Source: Amyelois transitella (lineage: Eukaryota; Arthropoda; Insecta; Lepidoptera; Pyralidae). From it: a stretch of 64,000 bases of DNA. This document shows, piece by piece, positions 10,101-19,907 of the stretch. Numbering within the stretch: position 1 is the stretch's first letter; every line of letters starts with the position of its first letter. The position numbers and the translations under genes are program-made. The DNA lies in NCBI RefSeq assembly GCF_032362555.1, contig NC_083530.1:3998001-4062000 (forward strand), written 5' to 3'. The notes beneath the pieces were generated by a model. That model did not search any database. It was not told the DNA's origin and saw only the letters and a program-made list of their open reading frames with translations.

Positions 10101-11850
10101 AAACCACGAAAAAAATTGACCTCAAATGTGATGTATAATAATTCAAAGAGATCGAAGATCGAGAGAGAAGATATAAAATAGGAATTTTATATCATTTCTT
10201 ACTTGGATTTTTGTGTATGGCTCCGATGGAACTTGAAATCATTAGAGAGGAAACCTGAAAATAATGTAGCCGAAATAAATAACTTTAAAATTTAAGCTCC
10301 GGTAAGGTAGGGATGATACACAGACAATTTATATTAGGATAAGATCTTTTTCAAGGAGTCAGTAGTTATTTCTCTCCTGTCCAAGCTTTTGTGTGTTTTC
10401 CAAAAATAAGACTATGTTTTAATTTATCCAAAAAAAATAGTCTCAGATCAAGTACTCAGATTTGAAAATTAACTTTAAATTTCATAAAATCGGTTCGCTG
10501 GCCGTAAGCGTAACAGACAGCCTTTAGTATTTATAATATTAATATGAATTTATAATAATCTTACAGAAACAATAAGTAAACATCTCTTCATTTTCCTTGT
10601 ACAAACTGCGATCACAATCATTTCTAAAACACTTAAAAATTGCGAAAGTTTTTAACGATTTTACCATGGAGATTGTACGATTTTATTTCTGCTGCGATAA
10701 CTGCTTTACCTATAATATTGTAAACTCTGCCTCTGTGGCCCAGTTGTAATATGCATGCGTCCGAGTTAAAGTCCCAGGTTAGATACCTGATTCTGCCTTA
10801 ACAAGATATTGTGTTTTAGGTATGTTTTTTTTTGGTATTTTAAGGGATCAACTGTCAGAGACAAACATCCCAATTGACTTATTACCCATCGCGGTATAGG
10901 TAACAAAAACATTTAGGTAGTCTACTTACTAGGTACGTCTTCTCAAAAGATACCTAGGTACTTACTTAGGTTTATTTAGTACGCATGCACCGAATACTAG
11001 TCTCTCATCCTTTTATATCTACACGTGCACTGAACAATATTTTTATTCCTTCCCAGGAGCACGACCACCACCACGACGAGCATCATCACCACGAACCTGG
11101 CATGCCCTTCGACTTCTCGTACGCCGTGAATGAGGACGGCAACGATTACAGTCACAACGCCATCTCTGACGGTGACGTCACCAGGGGAGAGTATAGAGTG
11201 GCGTTACCTGATGGTAGGACCCAGATTGTTAAGTATACCGCTGATTGGAAGAACGGATTCAATGCTGAGGTAAGTCATCATCATTGTTATTTTAGAAGTG
11301 TTTGTACCAGTTGCATCCTTGAGCGGAGTAGCCAGTGAGCGACTGGGGATATCGACTAACCATGGACAATTCAGAAATATGCAAGTCAAGTAATTTTATG
11401 AAATAACAGTCCTATCTGCTTATCACTTGGTTACAGGAAAAACCTAACAAAGCCTACATGTTCTAGATAAAGTCACTTCTCAGCATCAAAGCTAGGAATG
11501 ATATTCAAAGCGCTCAGAAAAGGTTTGGCGCTATAGAATTTTTTGATGATTTTTCTATGTAGTCTTTACGGCATCCACATAAAAGAGATGAAATCTTTCT
11601 CTTCTACTCTACCCGACAACACACTTAAAAGCATTTGCTTTCTAAAAGCTTGTATGCCTAGTAAGGAATACAACGAGACATGCAAAATTATATCATCCAA
11701 TCAAATCTATAACATTCACAGGTGAGCTACGAAGGTGAGGCTAGATACCCCGACCAGCAGCCCGGATATCCCTCAGGGGGTCCTGGAGCCCAAAGCGGGC
11801 CTGGTCAACAATATGTACCACCAAGCCAAGGAGGCGGTTACCAGTATTAG
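4127..11850 (+). CDS. RR-type cuticular protein (pro-resilin-like), 5' end missing
   Basis: Three exons are visible, all joined in phase 0: 4127-4291, 11057-11269 and 11722-11850 (stop TAG 11848-11850). Each has an AG acceptor; exons 1 and 2 end in GAG|GTAAGT. Exon 1 encodes 55 residues of proline-rich repeats (PTPPPYRP, RPTYVPPG). Exon 2 begins with a His/Asp run (EHDHHHDEHHHHEP). It then carries a Rebers-Riddiford chitin-binding domain: FSYAVNEDG, DGDVTRGEYRVALPDGRTQI, KYTADWKNGFNAE. Exon 3 completes it (VSYEGEARYP) and ends in a Gly/Pro/Gln tail. YTAD...GFNA is RR-2-like, while LPDGRTQIV and YEGEA recall pro-resilins. Such proteins are secreted and bind chitin in cuticle. The signal-peptide exon is not in the visible sequence. 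The 6.8-kb intron holds an unrelated gene on the other strand. Confidence 0.88.
4388..4600. repeat. Degraded repeat with Helitron-like end
   Basis: Around 4390-4530 lies a repeat with CGCCGTTTC and GACGTGAAAC stretches, also seen at 29228-29335. At about 4550-4580 a minus-strand Helitron-like terminus (CTAGCTGTTACCCGCGACTT) follows. This is in the cuticle-gene intron and downstream of the antisense microexon gene's stop. Confidence 0.5.
4823..10254 (-). CDS. Microexon gene, 111-aa protein, possibly myofilin-like
   Basis: Exons on the minus strand, in order: 10254-10203 (ATG at 10242), 9802-9782, 9501-9475, 9379-9359, 9160-9143, 8103-8089, 7201-7181, 6334-6323, 5887-5831 and 4926-4823 (stop TAA 4825-4823). 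Lengths are 52, 21, 27, 21, 18, 15, 21, 12, 57 and 104 nt. Every visible intron is phase 1, with a GT donor (mostly GTAAGN) and mostly TTTCAG or TTCTAG acceptors. The frame stays open across all nine junctions. The product has no signal peptide, is hydrophilic, and includes ELRKYN, RQKLLDLDYGVHLS, KVPPVN, YVETGDIVKTNRAVKT and a C-terminus NVLPDYYVDDN. I do not firmly recognise it. Myofilin, an insect thick-filament protein with many spliced isoforms, is my best guess from memory. It is nested antisense in the cuticle-gene intron. A 5'UTR exon, or an alternative first exon spliced to 10254, must lie upstream. Confidence 0.8.
5345..5400 (-). mobile_element. LINE 3' tail fragment
   Basis: On the minus strand it reads TCTGCCTACCCCTCCGGGAA, then GAGGCGTGATTTTATG and (TATG)n. 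It is the 3' end of the LINE seen at 5415, 44262, 56262, 56425 and 59246. It is severely 5'-truncated and placed head to head with the next copy. Confidence 0.75.
5415..5665 (+). mobile_element. LINE 3' end with C-terminal coding remnant
   Basis: Across small indels it encodes the end of a reverse-transcriptase protein: GRPRR, LDQIKDVLVKGQVK, RVMNVDEAKEICRDRGKWKE, then VSAYPFGKEA and a stop. The 3'UTR is very short and ends GTGATTTTATGTATGTATG. I read it as an RTE-type LINE, but the clade is uncertain. Confidence 0.75.
5915..6205. repeat. Tail-to-tail pair of SINE-like copies
   Basis: A + copy (about 5920-5998, 3' part only) ends in (TATG)n and meets the tail of a minus copy (about 6000-6205, lacking only the extreme head). 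The pair lies in the intron between microexon-gene exons 5831-5887 and 6323-6334, which appear unaffected. Confidence 0.8.
6430..6730 (+). mobile_element. Jockey-like LINE 3'UTR, second copy
   Basis: GC-rich sequence matching the 3'UTR at 1970-2090: CCAGGCCGCCACGGCC, then the perfect 20-bp palindrome CTGCCTACAGCTGTAGGCAG at 6622-6641, then a GGGAGTATGGGAAGAC end. Only the 3' end survives. Confidence 0.65.
7091..7108 (+). mobile_element. LTR retrotransposon primer-binding site (tRNA-Lys)
   Basis: TGGCGCCCAACGTGGGGC is the exact complement of the 3' end of a tRNA-Lys including CCA. It directly follows sequence ending in CACAA, as an LTR ending in CA would. The preceding 200-350 bases, including an AATAAA, may be a decayed LTR, but I cannot set its start. 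This is a remnant of a Gypsy-like element. Confidence 0.6.
7455..7690 (+). repeat. Helitron-like repeat remnant
   Basis: It starts near TATAAATGCGAAAGTAAG and includes ATCCCGG and TAGGTGGCGC stretches. It resembles 30850-31075, which ends in CAGCTAG. The same family appears in reverse at 31083-31297. No coding potential. Confidence 0.5.
8905..8919 (-). other. Candidate optional 15-nt microexon
   Basis: On the minus strand it lies between CAG and GTAAAA. It is 15 nt long and open in phase 1, adding five residues between the KVPPVN part and its preceding exon. Both splice sites are weaker than those of the ten main exons. Confidence 0.2.
9704..9721 (-). other. Candidate optional 18-nt microexon
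   Basis: On the minus strand this is bounded by CAG and GTAAGG. It is 18 nt long and open in the phase-1 frame of the surrounding microexon gene, adding six residues (junction Asp, LGNLL, junction Asn) between the second and third exons. The pyrimidine tract is weak, so it may be a chance match. Confidence 0.3.
10722..10800 (+). repeat. Degenerate tRNA-like SINE head
   Basis: A box A-like TGGCCCAGTTG at 10736-10746 and a decayed box B GGTTAGATACC at 10777-10787 are spaced as in a tRNA promoter. No cloverleaf forms convincingly, so this is an old tRNA-derived repeat and not a tRNA gene. Confidence 0.45.
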
Positions 11851-13270
11851 AAGAGTGGCGCCCAACGTGTAACGCGAAATGTGATCTTATAACTGTACGA
11901 TGTTTTAACGTTTCTATGGGAATAACTGACAAGACTTGAATAGCTCTATAACTCTTTATCTTTAGGTGGGTCAGCAGTATATTTGAATTTATTTTTGGCC
12001 AGTATATAATTGTGAGAATTTTTTTTATTGCTCTTTAGCTTTCCGCGGCATATAAAAGGACATTTCACAAACCACAGAACTGTGTAAATTCTGAAAAAAT
12101 TTGAGATTCTAATTGGCATCTGGCTACTGTGTGGTAATTATTACAATGGGCCATTGTCTAATGCAATATAATAGTTGTGAAATAGGTCCAAATGAAAGAC
12201 AACATGTGGTGACTATTATATGCTTATAATAAATTTTCACGAGACGTCAATAACCCGTAGAAAAGTTAAGACAAAAATTTTACGAATTGTAGTTACCGAA
12301 TATAGTTACCATTTAGTTATAATGTTTATTTTAATGGCAATATGGAGGTGCTTCATTTTTTCTAGCTCATAGTGAGCTGCTGATTGACTTATTTAGTTAA
12401 CTGTCTGTAGATAAAAGTTGAACAATAATTTTATACATCTACCTAAATGTTGTTATCACAATGAAAAAACTTTAGGTATTCATTAACCCATTTTAATTGC
12501 TAGAAAATGCTTTTTGTTCTTTCGTATAATTCATACAGAAGAATTAGACACTTTCTGGATGGGTATGGGCAATTTTTCATATAAAAATCTTCAACGCAAC
12601 TCCCACAGAGTTGAGTTTAGACTTACGTGCAGGGCACAATACCAACTGACATAAGGTATATATTTTTCACAATTACTTTATTAATTTTGTACAACAGTCT
12701 CTATTTTCTTTATAAGAAAGGACATAATGTTACATTATATAATTTTTTTATGTTTTTGTAAAAATACAAATAACAGTATCTATTTTCTAAGGCTGTCGCA
12801 CCAATATTTGAATCTTGTACCTTGAAGTGATCTAAATAAGTGTTTAAGACTTATTATTTAAGATTAAAAAAAAACCTTGAAAAATACTCATGATACTGCC
12901 GTACTTGTATATTTATTGTATAGTGTAAAAATAATATTTGCGAAATTATTATAATAAAATACCTTTTGTACCTAATTTTTTTACAAAATAAAATAATAAG
13001 ATTTAATAATAAATTGTTTTGTTTTTATTTTACTACAATACAAAACGTCTTACATAAAAATACAGCTTAAGTAAACAAATATTTCTGAACAAATATTACA
13101 AATATTTCTCTCTTAAGAAAAGTTTTCTGACCTGAAAAATTAAAGAATTATCTAAAGAAGCTTAAAAGCCTTAATTTCTTGGTTGTTGGTTCTTGACATT
13201 CAAGATTGTCTACAATCTATCTACATCTACAATTATTATACTATGTACCTACTTAAAGCAAAATATATAT
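11851..13270. other. Convergent 3' regions of cuticle gene and ZAD gene A
   Basis: No coding exon. On the + strand AATAAA occurs at 12228-12233 and 12953-12958, usable by the cuticle gene. A TTTATT near 13025 can serve gene A on the minus strand. Confidence 0.55.
11856..11869 (+). other. Primer-binding-site-like motif in cuticle-gene 3'UTR
   Basis: TGGCGCCCAACGTG matches the first 14 nt of the tRNA-Lys primer site at 7091 and starts six bases after the cuticle-gene stop codon. No LTR precedes it, since coding exon 3 is there. It is either a remnant or a coincidence. Confidence 0.4.
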
Positions 13271-14661
13271 TCAAATACTACTTAATACTGGCAACACATC
13301 TCCAGTGTCATCCAAAAACTCATAATTAGACTGATGAAAATGCGTTTTTGGATTGTCCACCTTCTGTGCATGGACTCTTTTAATGTGTGCATTTAAATCC
13401 TTAACTAGGGCGTAAATTTTTCCACAAATACTACAACATTCATTTCTCGTGCCATGTTTCCTCTTAAAATGGTCTGACCTGCGTCCTGAAGTGATGAACT
13501 TCGCTTTACAAATATTGCATTGGTACGGTTTCTCTCCAGAATGTAAACGTAAATGTTCTAATAATGTTTTCCTACAAACAAAATTTACACCACACTGCTC
13601 ACATGTCAAATTTTTCGCATTTGTGTGTGTCATTGCATGTTCTGTTAGATTACTCTTCTTATAAAATCCTTTTGAACAAATTTGACAGACAAAAGGTCTT
13701 ATGTGAAGATGATATTTATTAATATGAGCTTGTAAAGTACATTTATTCAAGCTCCTATATTCACAATCATTACAGTAATAATTACTTTTATCTTTTCGGT
13801 GTACCCTTTTAATACCTTCATGACATTTTACATGTATCTTAAAATGGGAATGAGTTTTTAAAATTTTTGAACAGTATGGACATGCTTTTTGTCTGTGACA
13901 ATTTAGGTGAGCTTTTAATGAATTAGGTGTTTCGCAAACTTTTCCACAAGTATCACAAATGGTTGACTCATTTTTTATGCATATGTTTTCAATAGCTCCA
14001 TGAAGTCCTTCTGAATTAACATTATCATTACATTTCTTAATACCAATCTTATCCTTGTTGACATTATCAAATATTGGCACTTTGATGTGTAATTTTATTG
14101 GCTGGTTAGTGATTTCTTTATTTTTAGTCAAAGCATTAATTATATTATCCACTATTATACTGCACATCATTTTCTTGGTGTCATATCTTCGTAAAGTGAG
14201 ATACATAGACAGAATAAGTTTAGTGCAATTTTCACATACTTCTTCAAACATAATTTCCTGAAAAAAAGTAAAGCAACTATGTATCCATGTTTCTTTTATT
14301 TCCATTTATTTAATTACTTTAGCATGTTTATCAGTTGTTTAGAAAATATCTGCTTCATAGAAAAAATAGACCTACATAGGTCCACACCTAGTGGTACTTT
14401 CAAATAAGAATAAAACCTCACACTTTATTTTAAGATTGCAGAAATATGCGAACTAACTAGTATACACTATAATTTAAAACTTTCACTTACATGTGAAGGA
14501 AATAAGTACATCATCATAGTGTAAACACAAGAAGTTAAATTTGTATTTTCTTCGTAAATATAGAGTTCCCCAAAAATATTTTCCAAATGTTCGTTTTTCT
14601 TAAAACAAAGAAAGCAAAGTTTCATGTTACGAGATAAAACCACATTTCTAAAAACATCCAT
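13271..14661 (-). CDS. ZAD C2H2 zinc-finger protein A
   Basis: Exon 1 is 14661-14491 and exon 2 is 14257-13271, joined in phase 0 (CAT|GTAAGT donor; TTTTTTTCAG acceptor), for 385 residues. I chose the ATG at 14661 (MDVFRNVV) because the frame upstream has only a GTG. The ZAD zinc-binding pairs are CFLC (about residues 16-19) and CENC (about 65-68), split by the intron. About seven C2H2 fingers follow, ending in HIKRVH. ZAD domains form homodimers, and these proteins are DNA-binding, probably nuclear regulators; the target is unknown. It is divergent from gene B and convergent with the cuticle gene. Confidence 0.88.
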
Positions 14662-16046
14662 GATTGCAATCACAAAAATAACAGATTGGAAATTTCTTTA
14701 ATCTCTCTATCAAATATTTATTTCGAATATTTTCTGAAGTAAAAACTTTGTTTCAATTTTGTTTTGTTGAATTGAAGTATATTATTTTCAAGGTGAGACA
14801 TTCACATAGTTTGACAATGGCAGACGATCAATCGAATGACATGATATGACAGAATAGAACATGCAGAGTAGCCAACTCAGCTTTCAGCGCCATATCTGGC
14901 GGCTTTTTGGCCACGTCAAAAAATCAAGTGGGTTTTTATTAAGTTACGTCTAAACGCTCAAACGGAGCTTAGCCCCAAGGGCCCATTTTCAATATTGTAG
15001 CGTTTTGTTATATAGATATTAAAATATTTCACATACTTTGAAGGTAATTCAAGGTTAAAACATACATACATATGGTCACGTCTATATCCCTTGCGGGGTA
15101 GACAGAGCCAACAGTCTTGAAAAGACTGAATGGCCACGTTCAGCTATTTGGCTTAATGATAGAATTGAGATTTAAATAGTGACAGGTAGCTAGTCCATCG
15201 CCTAGAAAAGAATCCCAAGTTTGTAAGCGTATCCCTTAGTCGCCTTTTACAACATCCATGGGAAAGAGATGGAGTGGTCCTATTCTTTTTTGTATTGGTG
15301 CCGGGAACCACACGACACGTTGTTAAAAAGGCTTTACGCAAATTCGTATAAGTTTGCACTAAACTTGAACAAGTAATAATAAGGGAAATATGATCTAAAA
15401 ATCGTTTGCGCGAATTATTGGCAATCTAGCGCTTTTAGGGACAGATTTAGAACCTACTCATTGAAGATAGTTGGCAACAGGAATAACAAATAAAATATTA
15501 AATTTATAAATTTGAACAAAACTTGTGCATTGAATATGTACCTACTTATTGTTTATTAGAAATAAATCCATTTTAAATAAAAGAAAACGCAAGATCATCA
15601 AAAGATTTAAAAAAGTATACTTATTCAAAAACTCTACTTATCGAGGTAAGAATTTCGACAAGTTTTTTAAGAGAAACGTCGTACTGGAACAGAACCGTAC
15701 AATTTTACCCAACTTCAAATGAGGAGGATTACTCAGTTTGGTTCTTTGTAAGAAGGTAAATTGGAGTCGCTCTGTATATTGGATTACTCCAGTAATGATA
15801 TCGTCTGCATACGGACTTTGGGCTCCGCACGAGGACGACGCAATCTGAGCATCACGAACAACTATGTTAAAAACATTACTAAAACCAAGCCTCTTTAGAG
15901 GGGTGGCATAGGCTACATATTTTCACATTCTCCACATCTTGCTTCTTCATCCACATCTATAATTGTATTTATGCAAAATTGTCGATTTAGAGTAAAATAT
16001 TTAGACCAGAGTTTGATTAAGTATATCTTTATTTCCAGATAAAACT
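14662..16046. other. Divergent intergenic region between ZAD genes A and B
   Basis: Shared 5' flanks of two divergent zinc-finger genes, interrupted by a SINE-like copy. An acceptor-like TTTATTTCCAG at about 16029-16039, just before the gene B ATG, suggests an upstream 5'UTR exon. A short stretch around 15912-15965 resembles the LINE fragment at 44300. No other coding exon is seen. Confidence 0.5.
15060..15318 (-). repeat. SINE-like repeat, full-length copy
   Basis: All blocks are present from the GTGTGGTTCCCGGCACC head to the (TATG)n tail, with little divergence from the copies at 51108 and 61221. It sits in the shared promoter region of ZAD genes A and B. A GTTAAAA stretch near both ends may be a target duplication. 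Confidence 0.9.
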
Positions 16047-19001
16047 ATGGCAGACATACCTGAAATTGGGAACATAGCACATTTGAAACAAAAACTTAGG
16101 AACATTTGCCAAGCGGAGAAGTTTTGCTGTATATGTTTGGAAAATACAGAGAAACTATGGCAGTTAGAGACCGAGTTTGATATCGCAGTAAATGGACGAA
16201 CACTAAAGAGAAAACTCAATGAGTTGGTCTACTATTTATTTGGAGATGTAATACCTCTTATTTGCTACTTGATAAAAAAATGAATAGGTTAACTCTTTAT
16301 TACACCAATAGAAAAAGAAAATCAGAATAACAAAAATAGGCTAAGAGGCACAAAGGCGGTTTTCACTAAAAGAATCTCTTCCAAGCAACCTCTAGGTGGG
16401 AGGAAAGTAATGAATAGAAACTTGCATACTTTTTCAAAGTAATTTCACCTCTAAAGTTAGTCCCAACTTTTATAATCCATAATTATTAAACATGGGATTC
16501 TTCTTATAGGTGATGGGCTCTCAACCCATCACTATTTGAATCTCAATTCCATCATTAAACAGTACAGCTGAATGTGGCCTTCCAGTCTTTTCAACATTGT
16601 TGTCTGTGTCTTCCCTGTATTGGGATGGAGATATGATAAAATTATATTTACTAACTTTGCTTACTTTATTTTACAGTGGAAAGGAGTAACAGCAAGTATC
16701 TACATATGTAGCTACTGTACAGAGAAAAGCATACAGTCTTATTTATTTATCTACAATGCTAGACAACTTTCCAGAATCATGTTGAGCTATATAGAAGACA
16801 TATCAAACAAAATCAATTATGTAAATGGTCAAATTGAAACAAATTGTGATTTCAATAATTCCAATTTCATCATTGTGCTTGATGAAAATGAAGCTAACAT
16901 CAATAATTACTTGGATATTAATGCTAAAACTGAAATAACAGCTAAAGAATCGTCTCATTCACATTTTCACAAAAAAAAGGGGAATCCAATAAAAAAGTTA
17001 GATGATGAAAATATAACTGTGATGTTTAAAGCACCCGAAAATAATTCTACAAAATCTTTTAGGAAAAAGAGAAAGTTTTCTAAGACTGTTATCTACAAAT
17101 GTTTGAAATGTAAAATAGCATTATCAACATTAAATGAGTGGAATCGACATGAGAAAATATGCAAACATCACAGAAGAGTTTGTAAGATATCTCGAGCAGC
17201 ACAGTGTACCGTTTGTTATGAAGTTTTGAAAACACAAAGATTATTATCGATACACTACAAAATGATTCATCAAATGGAAAGATGCAAGATTTGCTACTTG
17301 ATAATGCCGGAAGGAGGGCTACGCGATCATTTGAAACTGAACCATGCAGACGATATCCATACGTGCGAATTTTGCGAGCACATAACTTACTCCGCATCAG
17401 CTCTAGAAATACATACGAAGAAAAAACATGGCGACCCTCAATGCATTATGTGTTTAAAGAGCTTTAAACTTTTAGATCTACGGAGTCACAAATGCAAGTT
17501 TGGGTGTTTAGATTGTAAGGAGATACCTTGTATTCATCACAGATATTTAATTAATTATAGAGAACAAGTGTTGAATGAAGCTGACAAAATTCAATGTTTA
17601 GACTGCGATTATGTGTGTCCCAAACGTGAAACTCTGCTTGGCCACGTGAACCGCGAGCATTTAGACCACCACCCTTTCACATGCGCACATTGCTCTCAAC
17701 AATTCTACTCGAAAGTGACTTTGAGGAATCATTTAAATAATTTTCACAAAGACAATTACGCGTGCGAATTTTGCGACGGACACTTTAAATCTCAATCCAT
17801 TTTGGACGAACACGTTGAGATATGCAAATGGATTAAGAGGCATCATAAATGTGAGGATTGTGCCTCATCCTTTGATACTCTGCAAGAATTACAGATTCAT
17901 AAAAAATCTAAACATAACGAAGAAACATTCCCTTGCAATTTGTGTAATAGGAAATTCTTTTCCGTTTTAAAGCTTAAAGAGCACACATTTAGAATACATT
18001 CAGGCATTCAGATAAAGAAAAAGAGGAATGCTTTGGAATGTACAATATGCGACATCAAATTCATTGAAAGAAAAGAATATAAGCAACACATCGCTTCACA
18101 TGGTTCTGGAAATAGTATAAAATTTCCATGTAAAAGTTGCGATAAGGACTTTGATGATATAAAGAAGCTTCAAGCTCATACGCGCATGCATGACGATGAC
18201 GTCATCAAGTGTAATCATTGTAAGAAACTAATAACTGCACCCTTCTATCCCCAACACATGATATATTGTGGGGCGAGGAATGAAGAAAATAATCTATCTT
18301 GTGAAACGTGCGGCAAACAATTTCAAACAGAAATACTTCTTAAAATGCACAGGCAAGTTCATTTAGACCGAATAACTTGCCAAATATGTGGGAAATTAAT
18401 CAAGCCCGCATACCTTAAAAGGCATTTGAAGTTCTCTCATGGTCAAGCAGATAGAAAACCCAAGAAGAATTTGAAAGCTATCAAATGTGAGTGGTGTGGC
18501 CACATGGTCACGCGGAATGGCGAATTAGAATCCCATGTGAATAGATTCCATTTGAAGATAAAGCCTTATGAATGTAATACTTGTAGCAAAACATTTTGCG
18601 GAAAGGAGCGGTTGCGTGAACACATACAGACTCATTCCAGTGAACACACGCGCTATTGTACAGTTTGCGGTAAAAAATTCGCCAATCAGGTTTGCTTAAA
18701 AATGCATTTACGATTACACTCTGGAGTTACGCCTTACGCGTGTGATATGTGTGGTGAGAAATTTAGGTCATCGAGTATGATGAACACACATAAGATAAAG
18801 AAACACACAGAGAAGACTATACCATGTCCATTGTGTGACGCCATGTTTTATTTAGCGAGGGAAATGCGTCCCCATTTCAAGAAAGTACATTGGAAGAATA
18901 AGGGTCAGAAATTCGATCCAAGAGACGTGAAGGAATTGAAAGAAGAATTTTATTATTTATTTGAAGATCGTAGAATACCTAAAGTGAACGACAAAGAGTA
19001 G
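16047..19001 (+). CDS. ZAD C2H2 zinc-finger protein B, about 20 fingers
   Basis: Exon 1 is 16047-16247 and exon 2 is 16677-19001, joined in phase 0 (GAT|GTAATA donor; TTTATTTTACAG acceptor), for 841 residues. The ZAD pairs are C27-x2-C30 and CSYC (about 78-81), split by the intron as in genes A, C and D. An acidic/polar linker and a basic stretch (about 150-180, FRKKRKF) follow, then about 20 C2H2 or C2H2-like fingers to the C-terminus. Several fingers end in His-Cys (HEKIC, HVEIC, HMIYC), and some lack the TGEKP linker. A frame extends upstream of exon 2 to 16572, but that part is SINE sequence in the intron. Target DNA is unknown. Confidence 0.9.
16493..16650 (+). repeat. SINE-like repeat in ZAD gene B intron
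   Basis: A 3' part of the common repeat from GGGATTCTTCTTATAGG to the tail. It ends about 30 bases before the exon 2 acceptor and creates the false upstream extension of that reading frame. Confidence 0.75.
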
Positions 19002-19907
19002 TATTAGTGTTCTCATGGTGTATCTCACCAAATCAGGGGATACATTACTCCCCCCTCCCCTCCCCATTTGTTTGAATTTCAAACCTAACCAGATAAGAAG
19101 ACATTTTGTAGCGAAAATATTAAGGTAGTTTTCTAAACACTTATACCTACTTATAAGCATACTGGAATACAATCTGTGACCGAAAGTTAGTTTTTTCAAT
19201 ATACCTATGTATGTAATAGTAAAACAATAAATATCATTATAAAATAGTATATTTTCTGAAAAAATTACTACAATAAATCTTATAACTAAATACATTCCAT
19301 AATCTTCTTACATTTATTTTGTTGATGCAACACTGCATAAATAAAACTAGGGTGTTCAAAAATATAAAACAGGTGTGCCATTTTGAAATTATAAAGATCT
19401 TTTCCGTCTATCTGTTCTGGAAGGCTATTCAAGAATGATAATAAAGTCATTAAATAGAATGCAGGTTGGGTGAACCCAGAGGTATAAACTTAGTTTTTAC
19501 AATGATAATAAGTGCAACTGAGTGATGTCCAAACCTTTTATCTAGTCGATCTTGCTGGCAAGGAAATAAAATGATCGTGCAGAAGCTATAGAAGAATTTT
19601 TGGAGAATGTAGTATAAACCTCGAAATTAAGGAAATCTTAGCTTCATTTACAGAGAAAATAAGATTTTTCTAACTTTGTGAATAATCCCGTTGGTAGTGT
19701 TAAAACCAAATTATATACCAAGGTGTTCTTCAATCAAAAATATCTGACACCATAACGCATTTTTTTAAATATAATTTTACTAGGACATTATTGAATTTTT
19801 CACTGTGACTAAAATATCAAACTATTTCATTAGAACCATAATTTTCTACAATTATATTTATATTCTACTATAAAAGATATTCTACATAAAACTATTTCAA
19901 AGCTATG
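19002..19907. other. Convergent 3' region between ZAD genes B and C
   Basis: No coding exon. AATAAA at 19226-19231 is a plausible gene B polyadenylation signal. A C-rich run lies at about 19050-19066. No clear repeat is seen. Confidence 0.5.

Noticed and set aside
16572..16676. N-terminal extension of ZAD gene B exon 2
   Set aside because: It is SINE sequence translated by chance. The ZAD needs the first Cys pair from exon 16047-16247, and a good acceptor lies at 16675-16676.
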